64,000 nucleotides of DNA. Source: Rhodobacteraceae bacterium Alg238-R152 (GTDB lineage Bacteria > Pseudomonadota > Alphaproteobacteria > Rhodobacterales > Rhodobacteraceae). The position numbers were made by a program, and so were the translations under genes. Location: positions 558,001 through 622,000 of the forward strand of contig UNRJ01000001.1 in the NCBI GenBank assembly GCA_900537125.1. The letters run 5' to 3'. The notes under the pieces were generated by a model that saw only the letters and a list, made by a program, of their open reading frames with translations, was not told the origin of the DNA and did no database searches. How positions within the stretch are numbered: the stretch's first letter is position 1; every line of letters begins with the position of its first letter. This document shows, piece after piece, positions 36,539-46,289 of the stretch.

Positions 36539-38140
36539 CTACCCGCGTTTTTTCTTGGACCGAAAATCAAACGCTCCGTCAGTCGCTGAGCCATCGTCAC
36601 CAAACAGACTGTGTTTCTGGATTTTTTGTGTTCCGGTTACCGGAATGTCCTCCATAAACCGGATCCACCCCGGCGCCTTGTAGTAGGCCAGCCGCTTGAA
36701 GCTCCAGTCAAATAACTCTTGGGCCAACGTTTCATCCGCATCGCCAAGTGCTTGAACACAAGCCATAACCTCCTCATCACGCATCGCGTCGGGTACAGCT
36801 ACAACCGCAATACGATCCACCGCTGGGTGATCTTGAAAACAGGCTTCGATCTCTGCTGCGGCGATGTTCTCACCCGACCGCCGGATGATGTTTTTCTTAC
36901 GATCCACAAAGGTGACCATGTCTGTGTCATCCATGACCACAGTGTCACCGGTATGGAACCACCCACCCCGCCAAGCTTCTTCGGTGGCCTCCGGTAAGTT
37001 CAGATAGCCTGAAAACGCACCCCGTCTCGGAGTGTCAGCGCCATAACGCAAAGTCATTTCGCCAGGGGTGCCGCGTGGCACTTCGTTGTCACTTTCATCG
37101 ACAACACGTACATCCAGCCCAGCTTGTGGACGCCCCATTGCACGTGTGTCTATGCGGCGCGGCTCATCACAATCCGCCAACATCCGGCACATTTCCGTCA
37201 TGCCCCAGACCTCGATCAGCGGAAAACCAAAGCGCTCCTCGAACGGGCGGTGGAGCGTTGGTTCGACTCCAGCCCCAACGGCCCATTTAACCTGATGTTT
37301 TTGTTCCCATTCTTCGGGATCTCGGTTCATCAGGGCGGGAATGATAATGCCAAGGTAATGCGCAGCAGTCGCGCCGGTTTCTGCCAGCTCCCGCCACCAA
37401 GCACTGGCCCGGAACCGCTCCGAAATGATATGCGTGCTGCCGGTTTCAATCACGGCCATAAACAGCAATATTGCGGCATTCACATGGAACAGCGGCAAGG
37501 GACAATAGACCTTGGTCACGCCACTTTCAAACTGGATCAACCCACCCCGCGACGCATACCACTGCCCCATTTCCACTTCATAAGCGTGGCTCATAATGCA
37601 GCCTTTGGGCTTACCGGTTGTGCCAGATGTGTATATCAAACTGGCCTCAGTGTCGCCACTTACCGGATGGTCAGCGGGCGCAGGGCAGCCACATGTTGGC
37701 AAGTCTGGCAACACACTGGTCATTTCCACGGTTGGCACATCAAGCCCGCTTTCTGCGATGCCTGCCGCCATCAACTCCGCCAACTCTGGCGCCACCAAAG
37801 CCAAATCAGCTGCGCTGTCTTGCAGCAGATACGCCACCTCTGCGGGCCGGTAGTCCGGGTTCACCGGAACCCAACTGATGCCACGTTTGGCCAGTGCTAG
37901 TTTGATCAGGAGCATTTCGGGCCGGTTTGCCAGCAACACCGCAATGCGATGGCCGTGCCCATAGCCTCCGGCTTCCAGTTTACCCACCATTGCCGTCACA
38001 ATTTGCGCTGCTGCGCCATAAGTGCACTGATAGCCCTGTGGATGGTAGGCCCGTGCATCGTTTGCAGGAACCTGCAAAAAACTGTGTTCTGAAAACGCCT
38101 TTGCCCTTGCGTCAAACAACGCACCAATGGTCTCGACCAT
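36539..38140 (-). CDS. AMP-dependent acyl-CoA synthetase
   Basis: A 533-residue ANL-superfamily ligase. It has the AMP-binding motif SLIYTSGTTGKPKGC, the adenylate motif VWGMTEM, WFHTGDTVVMDDTDMVTFVDRKKNIIRRSGENI and a C-terminal Lys in GTQKIQKHSLF. It activates a carboxylic acid, probably medium- or long-chain or aromatic, as acyl-CoA; the specificity is not readable. A product is likely to enter beta-oxidation. It is monocistronic. Confidence 0.87.
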   Translation of the reverse strand: MVETIGALFDARAKAFSEHSFLQVPANDARAYHPQGYQCTYGAAAQIVTAMVGKLEAGGYGHGHRIAVLLANRPEMLLIKLALAKRGISWVPVNPDYRPAEVAYLLQDSAADLALVAPELAELMAAGIAESGLDVPTVEMTSVLPDLPTCGCPAPADHPVSGDTEASLIYTSGTTGKPKGCIMSHAYEVEMGQWYASRGGLIQFESGVTKVYCPLPLFHVNAAILLFMAVIETGSTHIISERFRASAWWRELAETGATAAHYLGIIIPALMNRDPEEWEQKHQVKWAVGAGVEPTLHRPFEERFGFPLIEVWGMTEMCRMLADCDEPRRIDTRAMGRPQAGLDVRVVDESDNEVPRGTPGEMTLRYGADTPRRGAFSGYLNLPEATEEAWRGGWFHTGDTVVMDDTDMVTFVDRKKNIIRRSGENIAAAEIEACFQDHPAVDRIAVVAVPDAMRDEEVMACVQALGDADETLAQELFDWSFKRLAYYKAPGWIRFMEDIPVTGTQKIQKHSLFGDDGSATDGAFDFRSKKKRG

Positions 38141-38217
38141 GTCAATTCTCCTCTTCCCCGTGGCGGACCTTAGTCATCACCAAAACAGCGACAAGAGTGA
38201 CGTACCGTAGATCGTAG

Positions 38218-39054
38218 TTATACGGGTACACCCCGGCGGCGCGCCTCATCCATCAATTGGCCATTAAACTCTGCGCCCAACACAAAAATTGCCGACATCA
38301 GATAGAGATACACCAGAGCGGACATGATACCTGCCAATCCGGCATAGGTCACCGAATAGGTTGAAAAGCTGCTGATATAGAAGGTGAACACCTTTGAAGA
38401 CACAAACCATAACACCAAACACATCAAGATACCGGGCCACAGACTACCAAACTTATGCGGCATGCCGGGCAACCATTTGTGACAAGAAAACAGAAAAAAC
38501 GTTGTGACCGCAAAAATCACCCCTTGCCGGAATTGGCCGTTGCTAAGGATGGATTGGTTAAGCCAGGGCACCATTTCATCGAAAAAGTGCAAGGCCACCG
38601 GCACCACAACGCTGATCACACCGGCAACAGTAAACAGCGCACTGCCAGCCACCACAAAAAGGATCGCCAAGCCGCGTACTTTCCAAAACGGGCGTGGGTC
38701 AGTTTCCCGGTAGGCATCTGTGATCACCACGCGGATCGCGTCCACACCGTTAGAGGCAAAGACAATTGCCAGCACCGCGCCCAAGGTCAATGTGGAGCTG
38801 CCCGCCTGCAATACTGCGCGCAATTCTCGTTCGATCGGTCCGGATATCGCATCCGGCCAGGCGCCAATGGCAAAATCAATGATGTCATCCACTGGTGCTT
38901 GCGGGCTAAGTACACCAGCCAGAGACAGCGCAAATAGACAGAACGGAAACAGCGCAAACACAAACGACAGTGTGAGATGTGAGCTCCGCATAAAGCCGTT
39001 TTTGTCATTGAACCGCGTCAACGTCGCCCGCAAGCTGTTAACCATATTTGCCAT
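38218..39054 (-). CDS. YihY/BrkB-family inner-membrane protein
   Basis: A 278-residue protein with six hydrophobic helices and the conserved segment YFISSFSTYSVTYAGLAGIMSALVYLYL-type region near residue 220, characteristic of the YihY/virulence-factor BrkB family. The family is uncharacterised despite old names such as RNase BN. It stands alone and the 466 bases upstream hold several hairpins. Confidence 0.88.
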   Translation of the reverse strand: MANMVNSLRATLTRFNDKNGFMRSSHLTLSFVFALFPFCLFALSLAGVLSPQAPVDDIIDFAIGAWPDAISGPIERELRAVLQAGSSTLTLGAVLAIVFASNGVDAIRVVITDAYRETDPRPFWKVRGLAILFVVAGSALFTVAGVISVVVPVALHFFDEMVPWLNQSILSNGQFRQGVIFAVTTFFLFSCHKWLPGMPHKFGSLWPGILMCLVLWFVSSKVFTFYISSFSTYSVTYAGLAGIMSALVYLYLMSAIFVLGAEFNGQLMDEARRRGVPV

Positions 39055-39465
39055 AAGTGCCCGCCTCTCTTGCGCTTTTGTCGACCAATCTCCGGCCTAA
39101 GGTCAAGCGTGATAAAGCCCAAACACCAGAACATCGAAATTTGGCGCAATTTCACAAGAACTCTTCCGAAACTCCAAAGGAATTTCTTAATCCCTTTGCC
39201 ATATCAGTATCACAGAGGATGAAGCAGCCTGGGGACAACGCCGCTGACATCCTCAAGACGACACGCACCGCTTTCCTCCCTCCTGAAGCGGTGCGACCAA
39301 CACAACCAACTTCACTCCCTCCCTCCCTGATGGAGTTGGTCGTCGGCGCAACACGTTACGCCTTGACGGGACGCGCCGGTCTGACCCCAAGTCAGACCAC
39401 TCACGGACACAAGGCCAGCGCCGGTAGCTCATCACTGAGCGCCGGCGTTTCATATTCAAACACAA
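39055..39465. other. Hairpin-rich intergenic region upstream of the YihY gene
   Basis: A gene-free stretch between two minus-strand genes. It holds several dyads: 39265-39294 (GCACCGCTT arms), 39293-39342 (CGACCAAC with GTTGGTCG), 39378-39398 (GGTCTGAC/GTCAGACC, loop CCCAA) and a GCGCCGG/CCGGCGC pair at about 39419-39447. No coding frame persuades me. It may be a structured leader or a small RNA. Confidence 0.45.
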
Positions 39466-39466
39466 A

Positions 39467-39502
39467 AAAAAGGAGCGCTTCGGGGGACGAAGCGCTCCTT
39501 TT
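39467..39502 (-). terminator. Terminator of the nap operon
   Basis: A 13-bp GGAGCGCTTCG-type stem (39470-39482 with 39488-39500) with a five-base loop is followed on the minus strand by a run of T (complement of 39463-39470). It sits just after the napC stop. Confidence 0.92.
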
Positions 39503-39520
39503 GGTTTCAATCTCAACGGA

Positions 39521-40234
39521 TCAGTTAGAGGCCAGATACCCTTTGATCTCGCTTCCGGCTGTGGCCACATCACGACCTGGATTCTCCGGTACGACCATTT
39601 CACCTTCCAGCTCTGCGGTGACATCCTCATAGGCTTTCAGATAGTCCGCTGGCAGACGGTGCGCGATGCCTTGGTGGCAATCGATACAGGTCTTGCCTTC
39701 GTCCAACGCCAACTGGTGCTGCGCCGCTGCACGGTTCTCCTGCACGGTGAAATCCATATAGGTGAACTTGTGACAGTTGCGGCATTCCCGGCTGTCACTT
39801 TTCTTCATCTTTTTCCAGGACGCCGAGGCCATCGACAAGCGGTGCTCTTCGTATTTTTCCTCGGTGTCGATGGTGCCCATCACCGTGTGATAGAGGTCCT
39901 TGGACGCAAGGATTTTGGCCTTAATTTTGTGCTGCCACTGTTTTGGCACGTGGCAATCCGGACATGTGGCGCGCACGCCGGAACGGTTATTGTAGTGCAC
40001 CGTTTCGGTATACTCTTCGTAGTTACGCTCCATCTCGTGGCAGGACACACAGAACTCTTCCGTGTTGGTCAACTCAAGTGACCAGTGAAACCCACCCCAA
40101 AATAGAATACCGGCCAAAAACCCGCCAAACAGCAAAGCGCCGAGCGAAAAGGCCGACGTCGGAGACCACAACGTGGACCAGGTACGGCGTATGAAGCCCG
40201 GCTTCTTGCCGGTGTTGTTGCCTTGATCAGACAT
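39521..40234 (-). CDS. napC: Tetraheme cytochrome c NapC
   Basis: NapC is a NapC/NirT-family quinol dehydrogenase that passes electrons from ubiquinol through the periplasm to NapAB. The 237-residue protein has one N-terminal membrane anchor (about residues 22-45) and four heme motifs: CVSCH, CPDCH, CRNCH and CIDCH. It is the last gene of the operon. Confidence 0.95.
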   Translation of the reverse strand: MSDQGNNTGKKPGFIRRTWSTLWSPTSAFSLGALLFGGFLAGILFWGGFHWSLELTNTEEFCVSCHEMERNYEEYTETVHYNNRSGVRATCPDCHVPKQWQHKIKAKILASKDLYHTVMGTIDTEEKYEEHRLSMASASWKKMKKSDSRECRNCHKFTYMDFTVQENRAAAQHQLALDEGKTCIDCHQGIAHRLPADYLKAYEDVTAELEGEMVVPENPGRDVATAGSEIKGYLASN

Positions 40235-40257
40235 GGCTACCTTCCCCTTTTGCGACG

Positions 40258-40692
40258 TTAGTTGGACGGTTCAAATTCGTTTTCGACCAGCGCAGGCGCA
40301 TTGGCCTGTGGCACGTGACACTGATTACAGAACCAACGGGTGCCGGCCACTTCATCTAACTGCTCTCCGTCGCGCCCTTGGTAATGGGTCATGGAAAGCG
40401 TTGGTGCACCGCGTTCGCCCGCTTTGGTCCAGTCATGGCAGGCCAAACACTGGTTAGCACTCAGATCAATTTGATACTGATCCACGGTGTGTGGGATCAA
40501 CGGCGGTTGCTGGCGGTAGTTGCGCGCAACACGGCCGGATTGCTGATGCAGCACGTCGTCCAGCCGGTTCGTTGCATCAATTGGGTCATTGCGCAGCGAT
40601 TTAACGTTCCCGGCCTGATCCGCGACAGCAAACCCGCTGCCAAGAACAATGGCTGCAGCCGTCAGGGCGCTGATGAGGGGATGTTTTTTCAT
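40258..40692 (-). CDS. napB: Diheme cytochrome c NapB
   Basis: The small subunit of periplasmic nitrate reductase, receiving electrons from NapC. The 144-residue protein has a signal peptide (LISALTAAAIVLGSGFAVA) and two heme motifs, CLACH and CNQCH. Position between napH and napC is usual. Confidence 0.95.
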   Translation of the reverse strand: MKKHPLISALTAAAIVLGSGFAVADQAGNVKSLRNDPIDATNRLDDVLHQQSGRVARNYRQQPPLIPHTVDQYQIDLSANQCLACHDWTKAGERGAPTLSMTHYQGRDGEQLDEVAGTRWFCNQCHVPQANAPALVENEFEPSN

Positions 40693-40712
40693 CTTTCTTT
40701 CTCCTTAGCTTC

Positions 40713-41633
40713 TCAGGCGGCTTTGCCGACCTTTGGCGCTGGGTTGGTTCGGTCTCGGACACGCCCCGGCGCGGGCGTCTCGTCAAATCGATGGGTAAAG
40801 TGGAAAACGTCGACCGCGCACACATCGATGCAACGGCCACAATTTGTGCAATCCGGCGACAGGATCAGCGGGGTGTCCGCGTCTTTGCCGCGCAGCGCAG
40901 GGGTAATCACCTGCATTTCCGGACAGACCGCAAAGCAGTCCATACAATCGTCGCAAGCCGCGCGCTTTTGCGTCGTGACTCGCAACAGGGATTTGCTGCC
41001 AAGAAGGCCATAAAAGGCTCCAACTGGGCACAGGTGCCCGCACCAGCCCCGACGGGCCAGCAGCAGGTCGAACAGAAACACGCCAATCACCAGCGCCCAG
41101 GCAAAACCCGCGCCAAAGATCAGCCCACGGTGCAGCATGGAAATCGGGTTCACAAACTCCCAAGCAACAGTGCCTGTCAGCACGCTCACGCCCAGCACCA
41201 TGGCCAGCATGAAATATTTGGTACCGCGTTTGGGTTGCCAGCCTTTGGGCAGGTCGAGCTTGCGGTGCAACCAACTGGCCGCGTCTGTGATCGGATTGAT
41301 CGGGCAGACCCAGCTGCAGTAGAGCCGCCCACCTATCAGCGCATAAACAGCACCAACAATAAGCGCGCCGATTAACGCAGTCATCTCTGGCCAATGCCCC
41401 GCCACTACACCTTGCAACGCAATGAAGGGATCTGTGAGTGGTAGGACATCAAAGGTCAGCGAACCGCTGAGATTGCCTTTCACCCACCAAATGCCAAACC
41501 AGGGGCCCAACAGGAATAGGCTTAGGAAAAACGCCTGACTGAGACGGCGCAGAATCAGGAACCGATAGGCTAGCCAATAGCCTTTGTCGCGGATGGCTTC
41601 AGCCCCTACTGGGAGATGTGTTGATCCAGTCAT
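40713..41633 (-). CDS. napH: Ferredoxin-type membrane protein NapH
   Basis: NapH, with NapG, feeds electrons from quinol to the nitrate reductase. The 306-residue protein has several membrane helices and two 4Fe-4S ferredoxin motifs near the C-terminus ([28 protein letters not shown]), plus CSWVCPINP and [10 protein letters not shown]. Its start overlaps napG by four bases. Confidence 0.94.
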   Translation of the reverse strand: MTGSTHLPVGAEAIRDKGYWLAYRFLILRRLSQAFFLSLFLLGPWFGIWWVKGNLSGSLTFDVLPLTDPFIALQGVVAGHWPEMTALIGALIVGAVYALIGGRLYCSWVCPINPITDAASWLHRKLDLPKGWQPKRGTKYFMLAMVLGVSVLTGTVAWEFVNPISMLHRGLIFGAGFAWALVIGVFLFDLLLARRGWCGHLCPVGAFYGLLGSKSLLRVTTQKRAACDDCMDCFAVCPEMQVITPALRGKDADTPLILSPDCTNCGRCIDVCAVDVFHFTHRFDETPAPGRVRDRTNPAPKVGKAA

Positions 41634-42460
41634 TGACCAATACCTCCCGTTGTTGCGCCTTGCGGCAACTTGAAAGTCGGCTCAAAACCCCCTGGTGCAG
41701 CTAGATTATCTGTACCTGTTCCAGGCAACCGGTCAGGCAGATCAATGATCTCATCCACCAGCGGCGTATTCTCTTCCCAACTGCGTTTGTAGTGCTCGGC
41801 TTGGTCAGCTTGCGCCACACGAATGGGCAAAACCTTGATCGCGGCCTCACCGGGCAAGACACAGGACTTCTCACATTTGCCGCAGCCGGTGCAGTGATCC
41901 GAATGCACAACCGGCATAAAAATCGCATGGTGGCCGGAGCGCTCATTGTGGCGCCTCTCAAGCGTAATCGCCTCGTCAATCACCGGACAGACCCGGTAAC
42001 AAACGTCGCAGCGCAAGCCGAGCGCATTGAGGCAGTTTTCCTGATCAATCAAAACCGCCAGCCCCATACGGCTGTCGTCAATATCGGTCAGCTCCTTGTC
42101 GAGCGCCCCTGTTGGGCAGGCTGCGACACAAGGAATGTCTTCACACATCTCGCACGGCACATCCCGCGCAGTGAAAAACGGCGTACCTGTCGCTGCGCCG
42201 TCCACGCCCAGTTCTGCAAGAACCAGCGTGTCATAGGGGCAGTCCCGCACACACAGGCCACAGCGGATACAAGCGGCCAAAAAATCATCTTCCGGCAACG
42301 CGCCGGGTGGGCGAATGGCCCGATCTGGCAAAGCCCGTGCGTCCTGCACAAACCAGGCCAATGTCATGCCCGCCACCGCACAGCCTGCCGTTCCGCGCGC
42401 CGCATCCTGAAGGAAGCGGCGGCGGGCTGGGTTCTTTGGCTGTGTCGACATAGCGGACAT
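41630..42460 (-). CDS. napG: Periplasmic ferredoxin-type protein NapG
   Basis: A 276-residue iron-sulfur protein with a twin-arginine signal ([15 protein letters not shown]) and four clusters: [26 protein letters not shown], a segment with CDVCYRVCP and [14 protein letters not shown]. It works with NapH in electron transfer to NapA. A second ATG at 42451 is possible. Confidence 0.94.
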   Translation of the reverse strand: MSAMSTQPKNPARRRFLQDAARGTAGCAVAGMTLAWFVQDARALPDRAIRPPGALPEDDFLAACIRCGLCVRDCPYDTLVLAELGVDGAATGTPFFTARDVPCEMCEDIPCVAACPTGALDKELTDIDDSRMGLAVLIDQENCLNALGLRCDVCYRVCPVIDEAITLERRHNERSGHHAIFMPVVHSDHCTGCGKCEKSCVLPGEAAIKVLPIRVAQADQAEHYKRSWEENTPLVDEIIDLPDRLPGTGTDNLAAPGGFEPTFKLPQGATTGGIGQ

Positions 42461-42495
42461 GGCTCTAGCTTTCAGGTACCTGAGGGTATGAGCGC

Positions 42496-44985
42496 TTACG
42501 CGCGCTCTACCTTACAGGCACATTTTTTGAAGTCGGTCTCTTTGGAAAGCGGGCATGTGGCATCCAAAGTCAGCTTGTTGATCAGCTGGCCTTCGTCAAA
42601 CCACGGCACAAACACCACGCCTTTTGGCATTTTGTTGCGCCCACGGGTTTCGACCCGGCTCTGCATGTCACCGCGACGGGTGGAGATGGTGATCTCCTGA
42701 CCACGGCGCAGCCCACGCTCCTTGGCGTCTTCCGGATGCATGAACACCTGCGCATAAGGATACGAACGGTGCAGTTCCGGCACACGACGTGTCATCGAGC
42801 CAGAGTGCCAATGTTCCAGCACACGACCGGTAACCAGCCACAGGTTGAAGTCCTCGTCAGGGCTTTCCGCTGGCGGCTCATAAGGGGCAAAGATGATATT
42901 TGCCCGACCATCCGGCTTGCCGTAGAACTTCACGCCTTCGCCCTTTTTCACGTAGGGGTCATAGCCTTCACGGAAGCGGTACAGCGTCTCTTTTCCATCC
43001 ACCACAGGCCAGCGCAGACCGCGGGCTTTGTGGTACACGTCAAAGTCCGCCAGATCGTGGGCTTTGCCACGACCAAAGGACGCGTATTCCTCAAACAGAC
43101 CTTTCTGCACGTAGAATCCAAAGTGCTCAGATTCATCGTTCGCAAAGCCTTCCTGAAGCTCGTCCAAGCCGTATTTATCGACCTGACCGTTGGCAAACAG
43201 CACTTCAAACAGCGTTTTGTCTTTGTACTCTGGATTGGCATCCAGAATTTCCGCAGGCCAAACTTCGTTGGTGGTGAAGCGTTTGGCAAATTCCATCAAC
43301 TGCCACACGTCAGATTTTGCTTCACCCGGTGCATCCACTTGCTGGCGCCAGAATTGGGTGCGACGCTCCGCGTTGCCGTAGGCGCCTTCTTTCTCCACCC
43401 ACATCGCGGTTGGCAGGATCAGATCCGCGGCCATTGTGGTCACGGTTGGATAAGGGTCCGACACAACAATGAAGTTGTCCGGGTTGCGATACCCAGGGAA
43501 GCCTTCTTCGTTGATATTCGGCGCAGCTTGCATGTTGTTGTTACACTGCACCCAATAGGCGTTGATTTTGCCGTCTTTCAGGTCGCGGTTCTGTTGCACA
43601 GCGTGCGAACCAACCTTGGCATTGAGGATACCCGCTGGCAGCTTCCACTTTTTCTCGGAAATTGCACGGTGCTCGTCATTGGCCACAACCATGTCAGCTG
43701 GCAGGCGGTGCGCAAAAGTGCCCACTTCACGCGCGGTACCACAAGCGGACGGTTGCCCTGTCAACGAGAATGGCGAGTTGCCCGGCTCAGAGATTTTGCC
43801 GGTCAGCAGGTGCACGTTGTACATCAGGCCGTTCACCCAAGATCCGCGGGTGTGCTGGTTGAAGCCCATTGTCCAAAGCGACATCACTTTGCGGTCTGGA
43901 TCGGCATACTGTTGCGCCAGACGCAGCAGCGCATTTTCCGGCACACCAGAGATCTCGCTGGTCTTCTCAAGCGTGTATTCAGAGACATACTCTTTGTAAG
44001 CCTCAAAATCGATCTTCTCGAGGCCGCCATTGTTTGGATTTTCGGCCGCTTGCTGCAGCGGGTGCTCGTCACGCAAACCATAGCCGATGTCCGTGACCGC
44101 CTTGGTGAAGTTCACCTTGTCATTCACAAAGTCCCAGTTCACCGCGTCATTTTCGATGATGTAGTGAGCAATGTAGTTTAGGATCGCGAGGTCGGTTTGC
44201 GGCGTGAAGATCATGCCGTTGTCCGCAAGCTCAAACGAACGGTGCTCAAACGTCGACAGCACATGCACTTGTGCACCTGGCTTGGTCAGACGGGTGTCGG
44301 TCAGACGCGACCACAGAATTGGGTGCATCTCCGCCATATTGGAACCCCAGAGCACAAAGGTATCGGCGTGCTCAAAGTCATCATAACAACCCATCGGCTC
44401 GTCGATACCAAAGGCACGCATAAAGCCGACAACCGCAGACGCCATACAGTGACGTGCGTTTGGATCAATGTTGTTGGACAGGAAACCAGCCTTCATCAGC
44501 TTGGCAGCGGCATAACCTTCCCACACGGTCCACTGACCAGACCCAAACATGCCAATGCCAGTTGGGCCTTTTTCTTTCAAAGCGTCCTTAAACTTGACCG
44601 CCATAATATCGAAAGCTTCTTCCCAGCTCACCGGGGTGAATTCGCCTTCTTTATCATACTGACCGTTGGTTTTACGCAGCAGCGGCGTGGTCAAACGGTC
44701 TTTGCCGTACATGATCTTGGATAGGAAGTATCCCTTGATACAGTTCAGGCCCCGGTTCACGGGCGCTTTGGGGTCACCTTGGGTGGCCACCACGCGGCCA
44801 TCTTTGGTGCCGACCAGTACGGAACAGCCGGTGCCGCAAAACCGGCAAGGCGCTTTGTCCCAACGAATGTCAGGAGTGCCGACTTGGGCTTGCGCCTCTT
44901 TTGGCAAGGTGATGCCTGCTGCGGAGGCCGTGGCGGCAGCAGCAGAGGCTTTCAAAAATGTGCGACGGGACGTTGGCAATGTCAT
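42496..44985 (-). CDS. napA: Periplasmic nitrate reductase catalytic subunit NapA
   Basis: NapA reduces nitrate to nitrite in the periplasm at a Mo-bis-MGD centre. The 829-residue protein has a twin-arginine signal (SRRTFLKA), a 4Fe-4S site with Cys47-x2-Cys50-x3-Cys54-x27-Cys82, and the Mo-coordinating cysteine in [13 protein letters not shown]. Length is normal. NapA serves anaerobic respiration or redox balancing. Twin-arginine export needs NapD, encoded just upstream. Confidence 0.98.
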   Translation of the reverse strand: MTLPTSRRTFLKASAAAATASAAGITLPKEAQAQVGTPDIRWDKAPCRFCGTGCSVLVGTKDGRVVATQGDPKAPVNRGLNCIKGYFLSKIMYGKDRLTTPLLRKTNGQYDKEGEFTPVSWEEAFDIMAVKFKDALKEKGPTGIGMFGSGQWTVWEGYAAAKLMKAGFLSNNIDPNARHCMASAVVGFMRAFGIDEPMGCYDDFEHADTFVLWGSNMAEMHPILWSRLTDTRLTKPGAQVHVLSTFEHRSFELADNGMIFTPQTDLAILNYIAHYIIENDAVNWDFVNDKVNFTKAVTDIGYGLRDEHPLQQAAENPNNGGLEKIDFEAYKEYVSEYTLEKTSEISGVPENALLRLAQQYADPDRKVMSLWTMGFNQHTRGSWVNGLMYNVHLLTGKISEPGNSPFSLTGQPSACGTAREVGTFAHRLPADMVVANDEHRAISEKKWKLPAGILNAKVGSHAVQQNRDLKDGKINAYWVQCNNNMQAAPNINEEGFPGYRNPDNFIVVSDPYPTVTTMAADLILPTAMWVEKEGAYGNAERRTQFWRQQVDAPGEAKSDVWQLMEFAKRFTTNEVWPAEILDANPEYKDKTLFEVLFANGQVDKYGLDELQEGFANDESEHFGFYVQKGLFEEYASFGRGKAHDLADFDVYHKARGLRWPVVDGKETLYRFREGYDPYVKKGEGVKFYGKPDGRANIIFAPYEPPAESPDEDFNLWLVTGRVLEHWHSGSMTRRVPELHRSYPYAQVFMHPEDAKERGLRRGQEITISTRRGDMQSRVETRGRNKMPKGVVFVPWFDEGQLINKLTLDATCPLSKETDFKKCACKVERA

Positions 44986-44997
44986 GGCTGGTCCTCC

Positions 44998-45261
44998 TTA
45001 GAGCGCTGTGGATGCGGCCGCGTCAGCGGCACTTGGTTCAAAATGATGATAAGTCAGCGTGACAGTGATCACACCGGGGATCTGGTGCATGTCCATGATG
45101 ATTTCGGACGCGCGCCGGGTTTCTGTGTCTTCAACGGTGACCACGATGCGACCGTCTTCTTGGGCGTGCACTTCGCATCCCTCAGAGGTCTCAATGGCCG
45201 CAACCACTTCTGGCACTTTTTCGGGCATCGCGTGGACTAGGCATCCGCAGATATTGTACAT
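44998..45261 (-). CDS. napD: NapA signal-binding chaperone NapD
   Basis: An 87-residue ferredoxin-fold chaperone (MYNICGCLVHAMPEKVPEV; IPGVITVTLTYHHFE) that binds the NapA twin-arginine signal. The start at 45261 overlaps napF by 25 bases; a longer in-frame start inside napF lacks family similarity. Confidence 0.92.
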   Translation of the reverse strand: MYNICGCLVHAMPEKVPEVVAAIETSEGCEVHAQEDGRIVVTVEDTETRRASEIIMDMHQIPGVITVTLTYHHFEPSAADAAASTAL

Positions 45262-45800
45262 ACGTTGGTCTCGCTGGCTTGAGTTGGGCTGGCAGTCAAT
45301 TGGGACGACTTGTGCCCAACAGTGATGGCATCGGATGGGCACGGCGCAACACAGGCGCCACATCCGGTACAGATTTCGGGGTCAATGAGAGGGGCTGACC
45401 GCCCTCCCGTCATCAAACGGAAACGGATCGCGCTCTCATCACAATGATCTTCGCAAGCGCGACAGGCAATGCCCTGTTGGGACAGGCATCCCTCTGATAC
45501 ATTTGCGCGGTAACTCCAGTGGTCGGATACAAGGATGGCACCGACGTCGCAGGCCTCCGAACAGGCACCACAAAAGGTGCATCCGCGTGCATTGAGATCA
45601 ACCCGAGGAAAGCCTTCGTCATCTGCCGTGATAATGGCCTGTGGACATTGAGCCGCGCAATCACCACAGCGCGTGCAGGCCTCTATAAAGAGCGGCAATT
45701 CCAGCGCACCGGGTGGACGCAGAAATGCATCTCCCTCAAAGCGGCCCCTCAAGAATGCTCGTCTCTCGGGCGAATGTGTCGTTTGAATAGTCACGTACAC
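45237..45800 (-). CDS. napF: Ferredoxin-type protein NapF
   Basis: A cytoplasmic iron-sulfur protein that helps mature NapA. It has RRAFLRGRF near the N-terminus and several 4Fe-4S motifs (CTRCGDCAAQCP, CTFCGACSEAC, CRACEDHCD, CTGCGACVAPCP). The start is uncertain: I take GTG at 45800, with GTG at 45794 equally possible. A further upstream GTG at 45842 would lie at or before the likely transcription start set by the FNR boxes. First gene of the operon. Confidence 0.85.
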   Translation of the reverse strand: MYVTIQTTHSPERRAFLRGRFEGDAFLRPPGALELPLFIEACTRCGDCAAQCPQAIITADDEGFPRVDLNARGCTFCGACSEACDVGAILVSDHWSYRANVSEGCLSQQGIACRACEDHCDESAIRFRLMTGGRSAPLIDPEICTGCGACVAPCPSDAITVGHKSSQLTASPTQASETNVCTISADA

Positions 45801-45868
45801 GTCAACTCTTGTTACCTGTGTCCCTCTGGTTCGCGAGGGCACCTTGAATGGATTTGTAAAAACGGACT

Positions 45869-45882
45869 TTGATATAGATCAT
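45869..45882 (-). promoter_or_regulatory. FNR/FnrL-type box (TTGAT-N4-ATCAT)
   Basis: On the plus strand TTGAT-ATAG-ATCAT differs from the FNR consensus TTGAT-N4-ATCAA at one base. It is about 70 bases from the napF start. An FNR-type activator centred at -41.5 here would start transcription near 45834. Confidence 0.65.
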
Positions 45883-45891
45883 GCCTTGTAA

Positions 45892-45905
45892 TTGATTTTC
45901 GTCAA
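45892..45905 (-). promoter_or_regulatory. Second FNR/NnrR-type box (TTGAT-N4-GTCAA)
   Basis: TTGAT-TTTC-GTCAA also has one mismatch to FNR and fits the NnrR/Dnr pattern TTG-N8-CAA. It is centred 23 bases from the first box. Together they suggest control by oxygen and perhaps by nitric oxide. Confidence 0.55.
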
Positions 45906-46235
45906 AGAACGATATTTGCGCCAAATCAAAGACACCGCCAGGTCCACAAATTGCGCAAAAACAGCCGATCTCTTTCTATTCACATGCATTTATTGAAATG
46001 TGTATTTGCCCTACATCTTTCTTGAAACCCCCTTTTGAATTGGGCTCACCTCTCTCTCCCATCTCTCAAACGACGTTTCACCTTCGGAGTGGAAAACAGC
46101 ATTCCTCGCACCTCCGAGGACATGACTTGTCTGAGCCAGAGAAACACTCCCTTCATCTTTTACGTTACTTGCGCTCCAAATGACCGATGCAAATGTAACA
46201 TTTTAATTGCATCGAATCGGACTTGGAGATATCCC

Positions 46236-46254
46236 AACCATACGGTCGGCTAAT
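46236..46254 (+). promoter_or_regulatory. Probable PaaR operator upstream of the paa operon
   Basis: This 19-base motif, AACCATACGGTCGGCTAAT, shares 14 of 19 positions with one at 55236-55254 in front of the other paa promoters. Both have an ACCNNACGGTNGG core that is partly palindromic. The likely ligand-controlled repressor is PaaR at 52811. Confidence 0.55.
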
Positions 46255-46289
46255 GCGAACAGGACCGAGAGACTTTTAATGGAGACGAC

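Noticed and set aside
42736-44181. 481-codon open frame opposite napA
   Set aside because: Antisense shadow of a high-confidence gene; no start context or family likeness.
45801-45842. napF start at GTG 45842
   Set aside because: It has no Shine-Dalgarno sequence, lies at or before the likely transcription start set by the FNR box, and adds residues without family likeness.
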